Positions 1 through 8,440 of a stretch of 64,000 nt of DNA are shown here, one piece after another; the first letter of the stretch is position 1, and each line of letters starts with the position of its first letter. Under the pieces are notes generated by a model. It was not told the DNA's origin and ran no database searches. It saw only the letters and a list, made by a program, of their open reading frames with translations. This DNA comes from Actinomadura citrea (GTDB lineage Bacteria > Actinomycetota > Actinomycetes > Streptosporangiales > Streptosporangiaceae), in NCBI RefSeq assembly GCF_013409045.1, contig NZ_JACCBT010000001.1, positions 1,426,001 to 1,490,000 of the forward strand, read 5' to 3'. The translations under genes and the position numbers were made by a program.

Positions 1-184
1 GATCGCGTCCGAAGGCAGATTCGAGCGAAGCAAGAATCTGATCGCGCAGCGAGCCGCAAGGCGAGCCGGAGCGATGCCAGCGATCGCCGCGGTGCCCGAC
101 GATGGAGGGCCCTCCGGGCCCGAAGGAGGAGGGCACTGCCATAGGCACAGCAGGGCCATCAAGGCCCGAAGGAGGAGAAGAACG
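1..184. other. Left-edge intergenic segment with hairpin and short direct repeat
   Basis: No convincing gene is visible. There is an inverted repeat CAGATTC-N11-GAATCTG at 16-40, and a 15-base direct repeat GGCCCGAAGGAGGAG at 117-131 and 163-177. This is the stretch downstream of the SigR-like gene, where an rsrA-type anti-sigma gene would be expected. The minus-strand frame open to the window edge translates to a Pro/Ala-rich string without the expected zinc-binding cysteines. Confidence 0.5.
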
Positions 185-811
185 CTAGGCAGCAAGCGTG
201 TGGGCGGCGCGGTGGTCCGAGAGCGAGTCGCGGAGCTGCTTGCGGCCCCGGTGGAGGCGGGACATGACGGTGCCGATGGGGGTGCCCATCATGTCGGCGA
301 TCTCCTTGTAGGGGTAGCCCTCGACGTCGGCGAGGTAGACGGCGTCCCGGAAGTCCTTGGGGAGGGCGTGCAGGGCGGCGACCACCTGGGAGTCGGGGAT
401 GCGGTCGAGGGCCTCGGACTCGGCGGACCGGAAGCCGGACGCGTGCGCCTCGGCCTGCGCGATCTGCCACTCCTCCAGCTCCTCGGAGCCGGCGCGCTGG
501 GGCTCGCGCTGCTTCTTGCGGTAGGTGTTGATGAAGTTGTTGGTGAGGATGCGGTGCAGCCACGCCTTGAGGTTCGTGCCTTCCTGGAACTGGTGGAAGT
601 TCACGTAGGCCTTGGCCAGCGTCTCCTGGACGAGGTCCTCGGCGTCGGCGCTGTTGCGGGTCATGCGGACGGCGCTGATGTAGAGCGGGTCGGCGAGGGG
701 CAGCACGTCGCGCTCGTAGCGGCGCGCGTTGTCGGGCGTGGCGGTGCCGTCGGCGTCGCGGCCGTTGTCGCCCTTGGCGTTGCGGTGGACGGGCGTGGTG
801 ACAGCGGTCAT
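185..811 (-). CDS. sigR: SigR/RpoE-type group 4 RNA polymerase sigma factor
   Basis: Sigma factor of the SigR type, which in streptomycetes transcribes thiol-oxidative-stress genes. The protein is 208 residues. Region 2 covers about residues 31-101 and contains [14 protein letters not shown] and a REPQR segment. Region 4 (about 140-197) carries the helix-turn-helix [16 protein letters not shown]. From memory this is very close to Streptomyces SigR. The ATG at 811 is chosen because GGGGAG lies five bases upstream; the frame runs on to 877 but that extension looks non-coding. In Streptomyces the redox-sensing anti-sigma gene rsrA follows directly. None is readable in the 184 bases available here. 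A SigR-consensus promoter is found at 20445-20470. Confidence 0.93.
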   Translation of the reverse strand: MTAVTTPVHRNAKGDNGRDADGTATPDNARRYERDVLPLADPLYISAVRMTRNSADAEDLVQETLAKAYVNFHQFQEGTNLKAWLHRILTNNFINTYRKKQREPQRAGSEELEEWQIAQAEAHASGFRSAESEALDRIPDSQVVAALHALPKDFRDAVYLADVEGYPYKEIADMMGTPIGTVMSRLHRGRKQLRDSLSDHRAAHTLAA

Positions 812-1235
812 CGTCGCTCCCCGTGGGTTGTGTCCCCGGTGAACGGGGACGGTTGCCTGGCGCGTGGTCGGGGGCACGCGCGGGCCGGGCGGATGAACCG
901 CCCCCCGTCAAGTGGTACGTGCCACCGTTCCCGGCGGGTTCGGTGTGGCCTCGGCCTCGCATGGAGAGTGGGCCGAGGGTTCGGCGCGCTTCGGCGATGC
1001 CAGAGCGACCCCGTAATGGGACGTCGCGGGCGTGCCCGATCGAGCGCTTCCATCCGCCGGTGGGTCTTCCTGCCCTGTAAGACGCATGGAACGCGCCAAA
1101 TGGTTGCCAGGATCGACGTGGCCTCCATCACATCAGGTCGTTTGTTGGTCAAAGCGGTACTGATCAGCCGGTATGAAGCCCGTTCGCGGGGTGCCCTGGA
1201 CGGTCGAGGGGCCGAGCCCGGTCTCGAAGCCTTCG
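812..1235. other. Intergenic region upstream of the SigR-like gene
   Basis: No gene with good codon usage is seen in these 424 bases. An imperfect palindrome (GTGGTACGTGCCAC) lies at 912-925. On the minus strand TTGACC (about 1149-1154) precedes a weak -10. No GGAAT-N18-GTT autoregulatory SigR promoter could be found in front of the sigma gene; the nearest GGGAAC (927-932) has the wrong spacing to any GTT. Confidence 0.4.
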
Positions 1236-1979
1236 TCAGGGGGCGGCGAGGTGGCCCGCGAGGACGGCCCGGACCAGCCGGGCCGCGAACTCCTCCGGCT
1301 CGGCCGGGAGCCCGGCGCCCGCCGCCACCGTCTCCGCGCCCGCGAGCCGGGTCAGGAAGGCGTGCTGCTGGCAGCCTCCCAGCAGGGCCGCGGCGATGAA
1401 CGGCAAGGGTGCGCCGTCCGCGAGCCGCCCCGCCTTCCGCTCGGCCTCCAGATATCCGATGAGGGCGGCGTGGCCCATCACCGGACCCGCCGTCGGCCCT
1501 CCGGGGGGCCCCGCCTGAGGACCGCCGGGGGCCCCGGGAGGCGGCGGCTCGCCGGTGGGGTCGGCCTTGGTCCGCGCGCGCGACTTGGCGGCGGCCTCGT
1601 TCTGCGCCTTCCCGGGGCCGTCGCTCCGCAGCCACGCAATCAGCTCCGGGTCGGCCAGGACGGGCCCGGTCATCGGCAGCAGTTCGCCGTAGAAGCGGAC
1701 CATCTCCGTCGCCAGGCGGGTGAGGTTCTCCTCCACCGTGCTCTGCCCGACCGATCCGAGAAGCCCCGTCATCGCGGTGCGCGCGGTCCCGGTCACCTCG
1801 GCCAGGGCCGCCGCGAACAGCGCGGTCTTGTTCGCGAAGTGGTTGTAGAGGCTGCCCTCGGACACGCCCGCGGCGCGCGCGATCTCCTTGGTCGTCGCGG
1901 CCACGATCCCGCGTGTCCGGATCACCGTGACCGCTGAGGCCAGGATTCGGTCGCGCATGGGTCCCGTTCGTGTCGCCAA
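1236..1979 (-). CDS. TetR/AcrR family regulator with Pro/Gly-rich insert
   Basis: One-component DNA-binding repressor. The N-terminal helix-turn-helix reads TTKEIARAAGVSEGSLYNHF, the standard TetR pattern. The ligand-binding half is interrupted by a Pro/Gly-rich segment (about residues 140-170, with runs such as GEPPPPGAPGGP), which is unusual for the family and probably a disordered loop. The start is uncertain. TTG at 1979 is preferred because AGGTGG lies six bases upstream; ATG at 1958 and GTG at 2015 lack good ribosome sites. A symmetric operator (2032-2043) sits upstream, between this gene and the SpoIIE-type gene, so autoregulation is likely. The ligand and targets are unknown. Confidence 0.85.
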   Translation of the reverse strand: MATRTGPMRDRILASAVTVIRTRGIVAATTKEIARAAGVSEGSLYNHFANKTALFAAALAEVTGTARTAMTGLLGSVGQSTVEENLTRLATEMVRFYGELLPMTGPVLADPELIAWLRSDGPGKAQNEAAAKSRARTKADPTGEPPPPGAPGGPQAGPPGGPTAGPVMGHAALIGYLEAERKAGRLADGAPLPFIAAALLGGCQQHAFLTRLAGAETVAAGAGLPAEPEEFAARLVRAVLAGHLAAP

Positions 1980-2031
1980 CCCGTCCCACCTCGCTTCCCT
2001 GCTGGACGTTAGCACGGGCCACGCGTGATGA

Positions 2032-2043
2032 GTGAGTGCTCAC
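2032..2043. promoter_or_regulatory. Probable TetR operator
   Basis: GTGAG-TG-CTCAC is a perfect inverted repeat inside the longer TGAGTGAGTGCTCACC, typical of TetR operators. It lies just upstream of the TetR gene and about 115 bases before the divergent SpoIIE-type gene, so it may control both. Confidence 0.55.
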
Positions 2044-2157
2044 CCGGAGATATTCGGCGGATCCCGAGCGAACCGCCCTCACAGCATGTAGCTTCACCTT
2101 CACCGTGAGTTGCCGCCAAGGCTTTCGCGCGTCGTTCCACTCGGGGGAGGGGACCGC

Positions 2158-4563
2158 ATGATGATCGCGGATCTGCTGGGTGTCACGAGGATGACGGCCG
2201 TCACGGTGAACGACCGCGGCCGCATCAGCCACTGGGACGATACCGCCGCCGACCTGTTCGGCGCCGCTCGCCCGCAGGCCCTCGGCCGCCCGCCCGGCGA
2301 TCTCCTCCGGCTCCCCAGGGAGCACCGCGGCGCCTTCGAGCCCGAGGTCTTCGGGCACGTCTGGTGCGGCGCCTGCACCCTGCGGCGGGCCGACAACGGG
2401 GAGCCCGCCGAGATCGGCTGGTGGATCTACCCCATCGACGGCGCCCCGGGCGACCACGGTGTCAGGGTCCTGGCGCTGGCCGCCGACCTGCGCAGACTCC
2501 GCCGCGACGGGATCGGCATCACCGTCGGCGACCTCCTGCTCGCCCCGCCCGGCGAGCCCGGCCCGGCCGGCGCCGCCGCCCTCCGTCCGGCCTCCGTCCG
2601 GCTGCTGCGGGTCGAGCCCACCCTCGCGGGCCCCTCGCCGGACGGGCCCGACCCGTTCGCGAGCCCGTTCGCCGACCGCCTCGCCGAACTGCTGCCCGCG
2701 CTCGACCCGCTCGCCTTCGGGAAGATCGCCTCGCAGGTGCTCGGCCTCGGCTGCCCGGCGGTGTCGCTGGGCCTGACCATCCGGCTGCCCATCGCCCCGC
2801 ACACCGAGGCCGCCCCGGCCCCCGCGCCGACCGTCCCGCTGCCCCGGCCGGTGACGCGCGTCCCGGCGCCCCGCCCGCCGCGCGCCCGCCGGAACCTCTC
2901 CCACGCGCTGGAGCCGCTGGCCTTCCTCAGCGCGGCCGGCGAGCAGATCGGCAGCTCGCTAGACCACCTGCAGGCCGCCAGGACGCTCGCCGAGGTCCTC
3001 GTGCCGCGGCTCGCCGACCTCGCCGCCGTCGAACTGCTCGAAACCGTCGTCGCCGACTCCGCGCCGCCCGCCGACGAGGTCGACGAGACCACGCCGATGC
3101 GCCGCGTCGCCGTCGCCCACAACGACGAGCCCGGACGCTGGGACGAGGCCGTCCCCGAGGACGAGCCGCTGTCCGTGCCGTCCTGCACCCCGTTCGTCCA
3201 GGCCATGCGGACCGGGCGGCCCGTGCACATCCCGCGCGTCGACGACGGAAGGGCCGCCCGGCTCGCCGCCGCGTTCGGCGCCCGCGACCTGCGCCCCCTG
3301 TTCACCGGCCGCGCGCTGCTGGTCGTCCCGCTGATCGCGCGGGGACGGGTGCTCGGCACGTTCATGCTGCTGCGCAAGCCCGACCGGCACGGGTTCGACG
3401 AGCTCGACCTCGCCATGGTCGACGAGCTGGCGCGCCGCGCCGCGCTCTGCATCGACAACGGGCGGCTGTACCGGCGCGAGGTCCAGGTCGCCGAGGAGCT
3501 GCAGCGCAGCATGCTGCCCGACGACCCGCCGGACGTCGACGGGGCCCGCGTCCGCTACCGCTACCGGCCCGCCGAGCAGGCCGCCCAGGTCGGCGGAGAC
3601 TGGTTCGACGCCATCCCGCTGCCCGGCTGCCGGCTCGGCATCGTCGTCGGCGACGTCATGGGCCACGGCCTCACGTCCGCGGCGATCATGGGCCAGCTGC
3701 GCACCGCCGTCCGCACCCTGGCCGCCGAGGACATGCGGCCCGACCGGCTGCTGCGCCAGCTCGACGGCCTCGCCCGCCGGCTCGGCGAGGACTACCTCGC
3801 CACCTGCCTGTTCGCCGTCTACGACCCGGTCGAGCGGCGCTGCACCGTCGCCAGCGCCGGGCACGTCCCGCCCGTCCTCGTCACGGCGGCCGGGGAGAGC
3901 CGCGTGCTGCCCGTCCCGCCGGGCGTGCCCATCGGGGTGGGCGGCGAGCCGTTCGAGACGGTGGAGTTCAAGGTCGAGGACGGCTCCCGGCTCGTGCTGT
4001 GCACCGACGGCCTGCTGGAACGCCGCGACCGCGACCTCGACGCCGGCCTGGAGGAGCTGCGCGCCCGCCTCGCCGAGGCGTCCGCCGACCTCGACGGCAC
4101 CTGCGACGACCTGCTCGACCGGCTCGCCGGGCCCGCCCCCGCCGACGACATCGCCATCGTCGCGGTCGGGTTCGACGGCATACCCCTCGACGACGTCGTC
4201 ACCTGGCAGCTCGCCGCCGTGCCCGGCAGCGTCCCGTGGATCCGCGCGCAGGTCGGCGCCCGGATCGCCGGCTGGGGCCTGCACGACCTCGCCGAGACCG
4301 CGCGGCTGCTCGTCAGCGAACTCGTCACCAACGCCCTCGTGCACGGCGCCGGGTCCGTGGGCCTCCGCCTGATCAGGGGACGCACGCTGCTCTGCGAGGT
4401 GCGCGACGACGGCGCCGACATGCCCCACCTGCGGCACACCGAGTGCACCGACGAGTCGGGCCGCGGCCTCCAGCTCGTCAGCCACCTGGCCGCCCGCTGG
4501 GGCACCCACCGCACCGAGGGAGGCAAGGTCGTCTGGTTCGAGCAGCGGGTCCCCCAGCGCTGA
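2158..4563 (+). CDS. PAS-GAF-SpoIIE phosphatase-HATPase multidomain regulator
   Basis: PPM-type (SpoIIE/RsbU-like) serine phosphatase fused to an anti-sigma kinase-like ATPase; such proteins control STAS/anti-sigma partner switches. It has 801 residues. A PAS-like domain occupies about 5-115, followed by a variable linker, a GAF-like sensor around 250-450, and the phosphatase domain from about 455. Metal-binding motifs are GGDWFD at 479-484 and GDVMGHG at 498-504. The C-terminal HATPase_c domain has the N-box SELVTN (720-725), a DDGADM G1-like box near 750, and GRGLQLV. The ATG at 2158 follows GGGGAGGGG. The STAS protein at 14910-15263 and ATPase at 15384-16001 are candidate partners, but nothing links them directly. 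Confidence 0.92.
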   Translation: MMIADLLGVTRMTAVTVNDRGRISHWDDTAADLFGAARPQALGRPPGDLLRLPREHRGAFEPEVFGHVWCGACTLRRADNGEPAEIGWWIYPIDGAPGDHGVRVLALAADLRRLRRDGIGITVGDLLLAPPGEPGPAGAAALRPASVRLLRVEPTLAGPSPDGPDPFASPFADRLAELLPALDPLAFGKIASQVLGLGCPAVSLGLTIRLPIAPHTEAAPAPAPTVPLPRPVTRVPAPRPPRARRNLSHALEPLAFLSAAGEQIGSSLDHLQAARTLAEVLVPRLADLAAVELLETVVADSAPPADEVDETTPMRRVAVAHNDEPGRWDEAVPEDEPLSVPSCTPFVQAMRTGRPVHIPRVDDGRAARLAAAFGARDLRPLFTGRALLVVPLIARGRVLGTFMLLRKPDRHGFDELDLAMVDELARRAALCIDNGRLYRREVQVAEELQRSMLPDDPPDVDGARVRYRYRPAEQAAQVGGDWFDAIPLPGCRLGIVVGDVMGHGLTSAAIMGQLRTAVRTLAAEDMRPDRLLRQLDGLARRLGEDYLATCLFAVYDPVERRCTVASAGHVPPVLVTAAGESRVLPVPPGVPIGVGGEPFETVEFKVEDGSRLVLCTDGLLERRDRDLDAGLEELRARLAEASADLDGTCDDLLDRLAGPAPADDIAIVAVGFDGIPLDDVVTWQLAAVPGSVPWIRAQVGARIAGWGLHDLAETARLLVSELVTNALVHGAGSVGLRLIRGRTLLCEVRDDGADMPHLRHTECTDESGRGLQLVSHLAARWGTHRTEGGKVVWFEQRVPQR

Positions 4564-4770
4564 CGCCGGGCCCGGTGATCGAGGACTCGCGAGACCCGCA
4601 GAGCGGCCGAGATCACGGAAATCGAACTGCCGGGTGGTCGGCCGAGGGCGTGGTCGTGGGTGCGGCTCGCGGCTGTGTGAGGTAACTGTCCCGTTCGCGC
4701 CAGATACTTTCCAACGTCCGCTTCGTTCTGATCGAAGGGTCGCCGTTCGCCGAGGCCGCCAGGAGATGAG

Positions 4771-5643
4771 TTGGGTGAGAAGCTGACGCTACCGGTCCCC
4801 GAGACGCTCTACGGCACCTACGCCGTGGCTCTCGCCGAGCCCATCCGCGACCCGGCGGCCCTCGCCCGCGAGCAGCTGATGCGGCGCACCTCGCCGCCGT
4901 TCCGCGACCTCGTCCTCGGCATGCTCGGCAGCCCCATGCTCACCCTCGACCAGCGCCCGGCGGAGGGCTTCCCGCCGCTGCCCGCCGACCTGCTCGCCCT
5001 GTACGGCGGCTCCCCGTCCGACGTGGAGGCGGTCGCCGCCGCGGCGCACGTCCTCGCCGTCCGCGCCGCGTACCGGCCGGGGCGGCCGCCCGCCCACGAG
5101 TGGGCGGCGCGCGCCGTCGCGGGCGCCGTCGGCGCGGCCGCCTCCGCCCCGGTGGTCGACGTCTTCACCCCGCAGGTCCTCGCGCATGACCGGCTCTTCC
5201 GCTCCCTTCCGGGGCCGGGCGGCGCCGTCCGGCTGACCGACTGGATGCTCCTGCCGCACACCGCCGGCCGGGACGGCTCCTACATCACCACCAGGGGACT
5301 CGCCAGGTTCGGCCTCCCCGAACTGCAGACCGAGCACGTCCCCCCTGGCCTCGTCGAGCCCTGGGGGCGCCTGCTGAACGGTCTCGCCCACCACGTCCTG
5401 GACCTCTGGCTCGACGAACTGCCCGCCGGCGAGCAGCCCCTCGTCGTCGAGATCCCCGAAGTCGTCTCCGTCGGCCTCCAGGACATCGCCGCCGCTCAGG
5501 GGGCCGACGAGCCGACGCGGCGCGAGGTGCCCGTGCGGCTGCGCCACGACCCGTCCCCGGACCCGGTCCTCACCGTGCTGCCCGCCGAGGGCGGCCCGGA
5601 GCGCCTCCGGTCCCTGTGCGCCACGCTCTTCGGGTCCCGATGA
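4771..5643 (+). CDS. Hypothetical protein, 290 residues
   Basis: I do not recognise the family. The protein is soluble, with no signal peptide or membrane segment, and Ala-rich helices around residues 85-120. A central stretch has several aromatic residues and a DLWLDELP segment followed by a short strand (PLVVEIPEVV). The TTG start at 4771 is chosen because AGGAG lies five bases upstream; no ATG or GTG fits as well. Codon usage is normal for the window. It lies 207 bases after the SpoIIE-type gene and 39 bases before the next unknown gene, so the two unknown genes probably form one transcript. A regulatory or sensory accessory role is only a guess. Confidence 0.8.
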   Translation: MGEKLTLPVPETLYGTYAVALAEPIRDPAALAREQLMRRTSPPFRDLVLGMLGSPMLTLDQRPAEGFPPLPADLLALYGGSPSDVEAVAAAAHVLAVRAAYRPGRPPAHEWAARAVAGAVGAAASAPVVDVFTPQVLAHDRLFRSLPGPGGAVRLTDWMLLPHTAGRDGSYITTRGLARFGLPELQTEHVPPGLVEPWGRLLNGLAHHVLDLWLDELPAGEQPLVVEIPEVVSVGLQDIAAAQGADEPTRREVPVRLRHDPSPDPVLTVLPAEGGPERLRSLCATLFGSR

Positions 5644-5682
5644 GCTTGCCTATGACCTTGATCTGAGCGCAGGATCGACATC

Positions 5683-6924
5683 GTGAGATTCGGCCCGCGT
5701 GACCGTCGCACCCCACAGCCCGAAGACCCCGGACCCGAGGAGGCCGGCCCCGAGACCACCCCCCGCCCAGGGCCCTACCCCGAAGACGTCCACGTGGCGG
5801 GCAAGGGAACCGCCCCGGAACCGGCGCCGGAGGAGCCGCCGTCCGACTGGGTCCCCGTCCAGCCGCCTCCGGAGCCCGAGAACGAGCCCTGGACCCCCCA
5901 CGCACCGGTACCGCCCCCGGCCCCGCCTGTCGAAGCACCGGCGTCCCAGGAGGAGCCGCTCTGGGCCCCAAGCGAGACGCCCTCCGGATTCGGCCTGGGC
6001 GAACCGGCGCCGGGCGAGCCCTGGACGCCCCCGGAGACCGGCCCCGCACCCACGGGACGGCACGCGCGAAGCGACGACGAGCCGTTCCTGCCGGGGAAGG
6101 GGCTGGCCGCCGAGCCGCCTTCGGTGACGGCGCCGGACATCCCCGTCCCGCAGTGGGCGCCCCCGCGGCAGCCCGGCCCCATGGCCGACCCCGAGCGGCG
6201 CAGGGCGATGGCGGACGCGTTCGTGGCGGAGTTCGTCGGCAGCACCACGTGGCAGGCGACGCTGGCCGTGCTGGAGAGCGCGTTCCCCGGACTCGGCATG
6301 GCCTCGACGCTGTCCCGGCGGACCGACGAGCTGTGGCAGAGCATGGACGCCCTCGACCGGACGTCCGCGGCCAGGCTCGGAGTGCCGGCATGGCTGGACG
6401 ACGCGGGGATCGTGCTCGACCTCAGCGCCCGCCACGGCGTGCGGGCGGCGCGGGCGCCGATGCACGGGCTGGCGCGCCCGCCCCGCGCGTCCCGGCCGTA
6501 CGCGGGAGCGTTCGTCATCGACACGCTCGACCCCCTGCGCTACCACCGCGCGGTCGGCGGGCCGCGGGCGCCGCGCGACCTGCCGGGGGAGGGGGCGCTG
6601 CAGGCCCCCTCCGCGTCCGAGGACGACGACAGCGGCGTCGTGATCGTCGCGAACCTGACGTCGGCGGGCGTGCGCGTGCTGGACTCGGTGGCGCTCTGGC
6701 GCTACGCGGGCCGGGTGGTCACCGGCACGGTGCGCGAGGCGGGCCGTCCGGAGACGCGGATCCGGGCGCGGCGTGCGCTGCGTGCCCTGCGGCGCGTGGT
6801 GGTCGTCGACCCGGACCTCGGCCTCGGCCTGTGCCTCCAGATCGACGCGGCGCGTGTCCCTCGGTGCCTGCTGGCGTTCAGGGTGGACCGGACGGACGGC
6901 GCACCCCGGTTCGTCCGCCCCTAG
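5683..6924 (+). CDS. Hypothetical protein with long Pro/Glu-rich N-terminus
   Basis: 413 residues from a GTG start at 5683; the ribosome site is weak. Residues 1-170 are low-complexity and rich in Pro, Glu and Trp-Pro pairs (for example EPWTP repeated), probably disordered and extended. Residues 170-413 look globular, with alternating helices and strands (SGVVIVANLTSAGVRVLDSV and, near the end, a Leu/Val-rich strand pair). I do not recognise the domain. It is co-directional with the gene at 4771 and converges on the coiled-coil gene at 6936 with only 11 bases between them. No transmembrane helix is evident. Confidence 0.8.
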   Translation: MRFGPRDRRTPQPEDPGPEEAGPETTPRPGPYPEDVHVAGKGTAPEPAPEEPPSDWVPVQPPPEPENEPWTPHAPVPPPAPPVEAPASQEEPLWAPSETPSGFGLGEPAPGEPWTPPETGPAPTGRHARSDDEPFLPGKGLAAEPPSVTAPDIPVPQWAPPRQPGPMADPERRRAMADAFVAEFVGSTTWQATLAVLESAFPGLGMASTLSRRTDELWQSMDALDRTSAARLGVPAWLDDAGIVLDLSARHGVRAARAPMHGLARPPRASRPYAGAFVIDTLDPLRYHRAVGGPRAPRDLPGEGALQAPSASEDDDSGVVIVANLTSAGVRVLDSVALWRYAGRVVTGTVREAGRPETRIRARRALRALRRVVVVDPDLGLGLCLQIDAARVPRCLLAFRVDRTDGAPRFVRP

Positions 6925-6935
6925 TCAGTCGTCAG

Positions 6936-7817
6936 TCAGTCGTCCGCACGGAGCCAGGTGAGGTCGCGCTGCCGGTCGGCGGGGAGCTCGCGGATGTGCT
7001 CGACGAGCCGCCACGGTTCGGTCGGCGGCGCGCCCTCGTCCGGCAGCACGCCGCACAGCACCGCGCTCTGCGTGCTGACCGCGACGAACGGCCCGAACCG
7101 CGCGACGCCCCCGCCCCGCAGCGACGCCAGCTCGGTGAGCAGCACGGTCACCGCAGCCGCGTCCTTCGGGTCGTAGAGGCCGCGCACGTAGGAGAACAGG
7201 TCTTCGGCGAGGACGTCGGGTCGCCGCCCGGACATCTGGTAGACGGTGCCCCAGTAGGTGCCGGTGGCCTGCTCCGACCGCTGGTCGCGCAGCCGGACGC
7301 GCAGCCCGCACTCGGCCGCGCACTGCTCGTAGGCCTCCGCGAGCAGTGCCTCGCCCTCCCCCTCCTCGCTCAGCAGCGCCCCGGTGACCACGCCCTCCTC
7401 CCGGTCGAGCCGGTCGAGCATCTCGCGATGCAGCTCCTGGACGTCCTGCTCCACCGCGTCGAGCGTCCGCGCCAGCGCGCGCTGGGAGTCGCGGTCGAGG
7501 TCGATGCCCGCCAGCTCGTCCGACAGATCGCCGACCTGCTTCTCCAGGCGCTCCACCCGCCCGGTGACGGACTCCAGGCTCTCCGCGACGTCGGAAGGCG
7601 GCCCCTCGGGCTGCGGCGGCGGGATGGGAATGCCGACCGGCTCGGTCGCCTCGTCCACCACCCGCTTGAGCACGTCGTGGTCCCGCGCGAGCTCGTTCAT
7701 CTGTTTCCGCAGATTGCGCAGCTCCGCCTGGGCTTGCGGTAGCCGCTTGTCGGACGCCAGGTAGAGCTCGCGTCCGGCGATCGCGAGGCAGAGCAGAACC
7801 AGGATCACGGTGGTCAT
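6936..7817 (-). CDS. Membrane-anchored coiled-coil protein of unknown function
   Basis: 293 residues. An N-terminal hydrophobic helix (VILVLLCLAIAG, residues 4-15) anchors the protein. Two coiled-coil segments follow (about 28-65 and 85-150), separated by a Pro-rich hinge. The C-terminal 130 residues look globular (contains GTYWGTVYQMSGR and ASLRGGGVARFGPFVAVS). The ATG at 7817 follows GAGGAG with four intervening bases; an upstream in-frame start at 7859 has no such site. The family is not recognised. The design (anchor, coiled coil, cytosolic domain) would suit a scaffold or a partner of the neighbouring unknown proteins. Confidence 0.8.
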   Translation of the reverse strand: MTTVILVLLCLAIAGRELYLASDKRLPQAQAELRNLRKQMNELARDHDVLKRVVDEATEPVGIPIPPPQPEGPPSDVAESLESVTGRVERLEKQVGDLSDELAGIDLDRDSQRALARTLDAVEQDVQELHREMLDRLDREEGVVTGALLSEEGEGEALLAEAYEQCAAECGLRVRLRDQRSEQATGTYWGTVYQMSGRRPDVLAEDLFSYVRGLYDPKDAAAVTVLLTELASLRGGGVARFGPFVAVSTQSAVLCGVLPDEGAPPTEPWRLVEHIRELPADRQRDLTWLRADD

Positions 7818-8053
7818 GTGACTCCTCGGGAGGCAGGCTGCGCTCACGACGATAACCACCCCCGGCCGGGTTGGCCGAGTGCGCAGCGGATCCCGTCCGA
7901 AACGCCCCCTTTTCCTTTACCCACCGTCCCCCCGGCTACCCCCCGAGATCCGCCGCCCACCCCACCCGAGAACCCCGAAGAATCGCGCCCGCGCCCCCGT
8001 CTCCGGCCTCACCGGCGACGCCCCCACAGACGCCCGCGATCCCCACCGCCCAG

Positions 8054-8440
8054 AAGATCACCGGCGATTGCGACAACGCCGCCCAGAAGCCCACCCCCGC
8101 GTCCCCCGGGAAGCCCACCGCCCGCGCCCTCCCGCGGGCCGTGGGTGAGCCGGACAGGCCGCCCAGAAGACCGCCGGGAGTTCGGTGGCGGCTGCCACGA
8201 AGCTCACCGAACACGACCTCCAAAGGCCGTCGGGTCAGCCGGACAGGCCGCCCAGGAGGCCGTCGAGTATTCCGGCGGTGCTGCCGCGAAGCTCACCGCC
8301 CGCGTCCTCTCGACGACCTTCGGGTCAGCGGGACAGGCCGCCCAGGGAGGCCGTCGGTGACTCGGCGCGCCCCCGGAAGTTCGCCGCCTGCGTCCTGCCG
8401 GGGGCCGTTGGGTCAGCCGAAGAGGCCGCCCAGGAGGCCG
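8054..8440. repeat. Decayed tandem copies of the 3' end of the Spo0M gene
   Basis: Copies of an approximately 89-bp unit begin at 8143, 8232, 8322 and 8410 (spacings 89, 90, 88). A more degraded copy lies near 8054-8142. The last unit, at 8410, is the true 3' end of the Spo0M-type gene, including its stop. Each unit starts GGGTCAGCCGGACAGGCC or close to it. On the minus strand the units encode variants of the protein tail ending GLLGGLSG plus stop, where the gene ends GLLGGLFG. Together they fill most of the 595-base gap between this gene and the next one. Confidence 0.75.

Noticed and set aside
1..160. A minus-strand frame open to the left edge, taken as rsrA
   Set aside because: Its translation is Ala/Pro/Leu-rich, lacks the zinc-binding His/Cys pattern, and overlaps hairpin and repeat structures.
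908..1099. A 63-codon minus-strand frame upstream of sigR
   Set aside because: No ribosome site, mixed codon endings and no recognisable features; treated as intergenic.
7936..8223. A 95-codon minus-strand frame within the decayed repeats
   Set aside because: It includes a GLLGGLSG tail copied from the Spo0M gene but has no ribosome site and passes through repeat boundaries; explained as repeat remnant.
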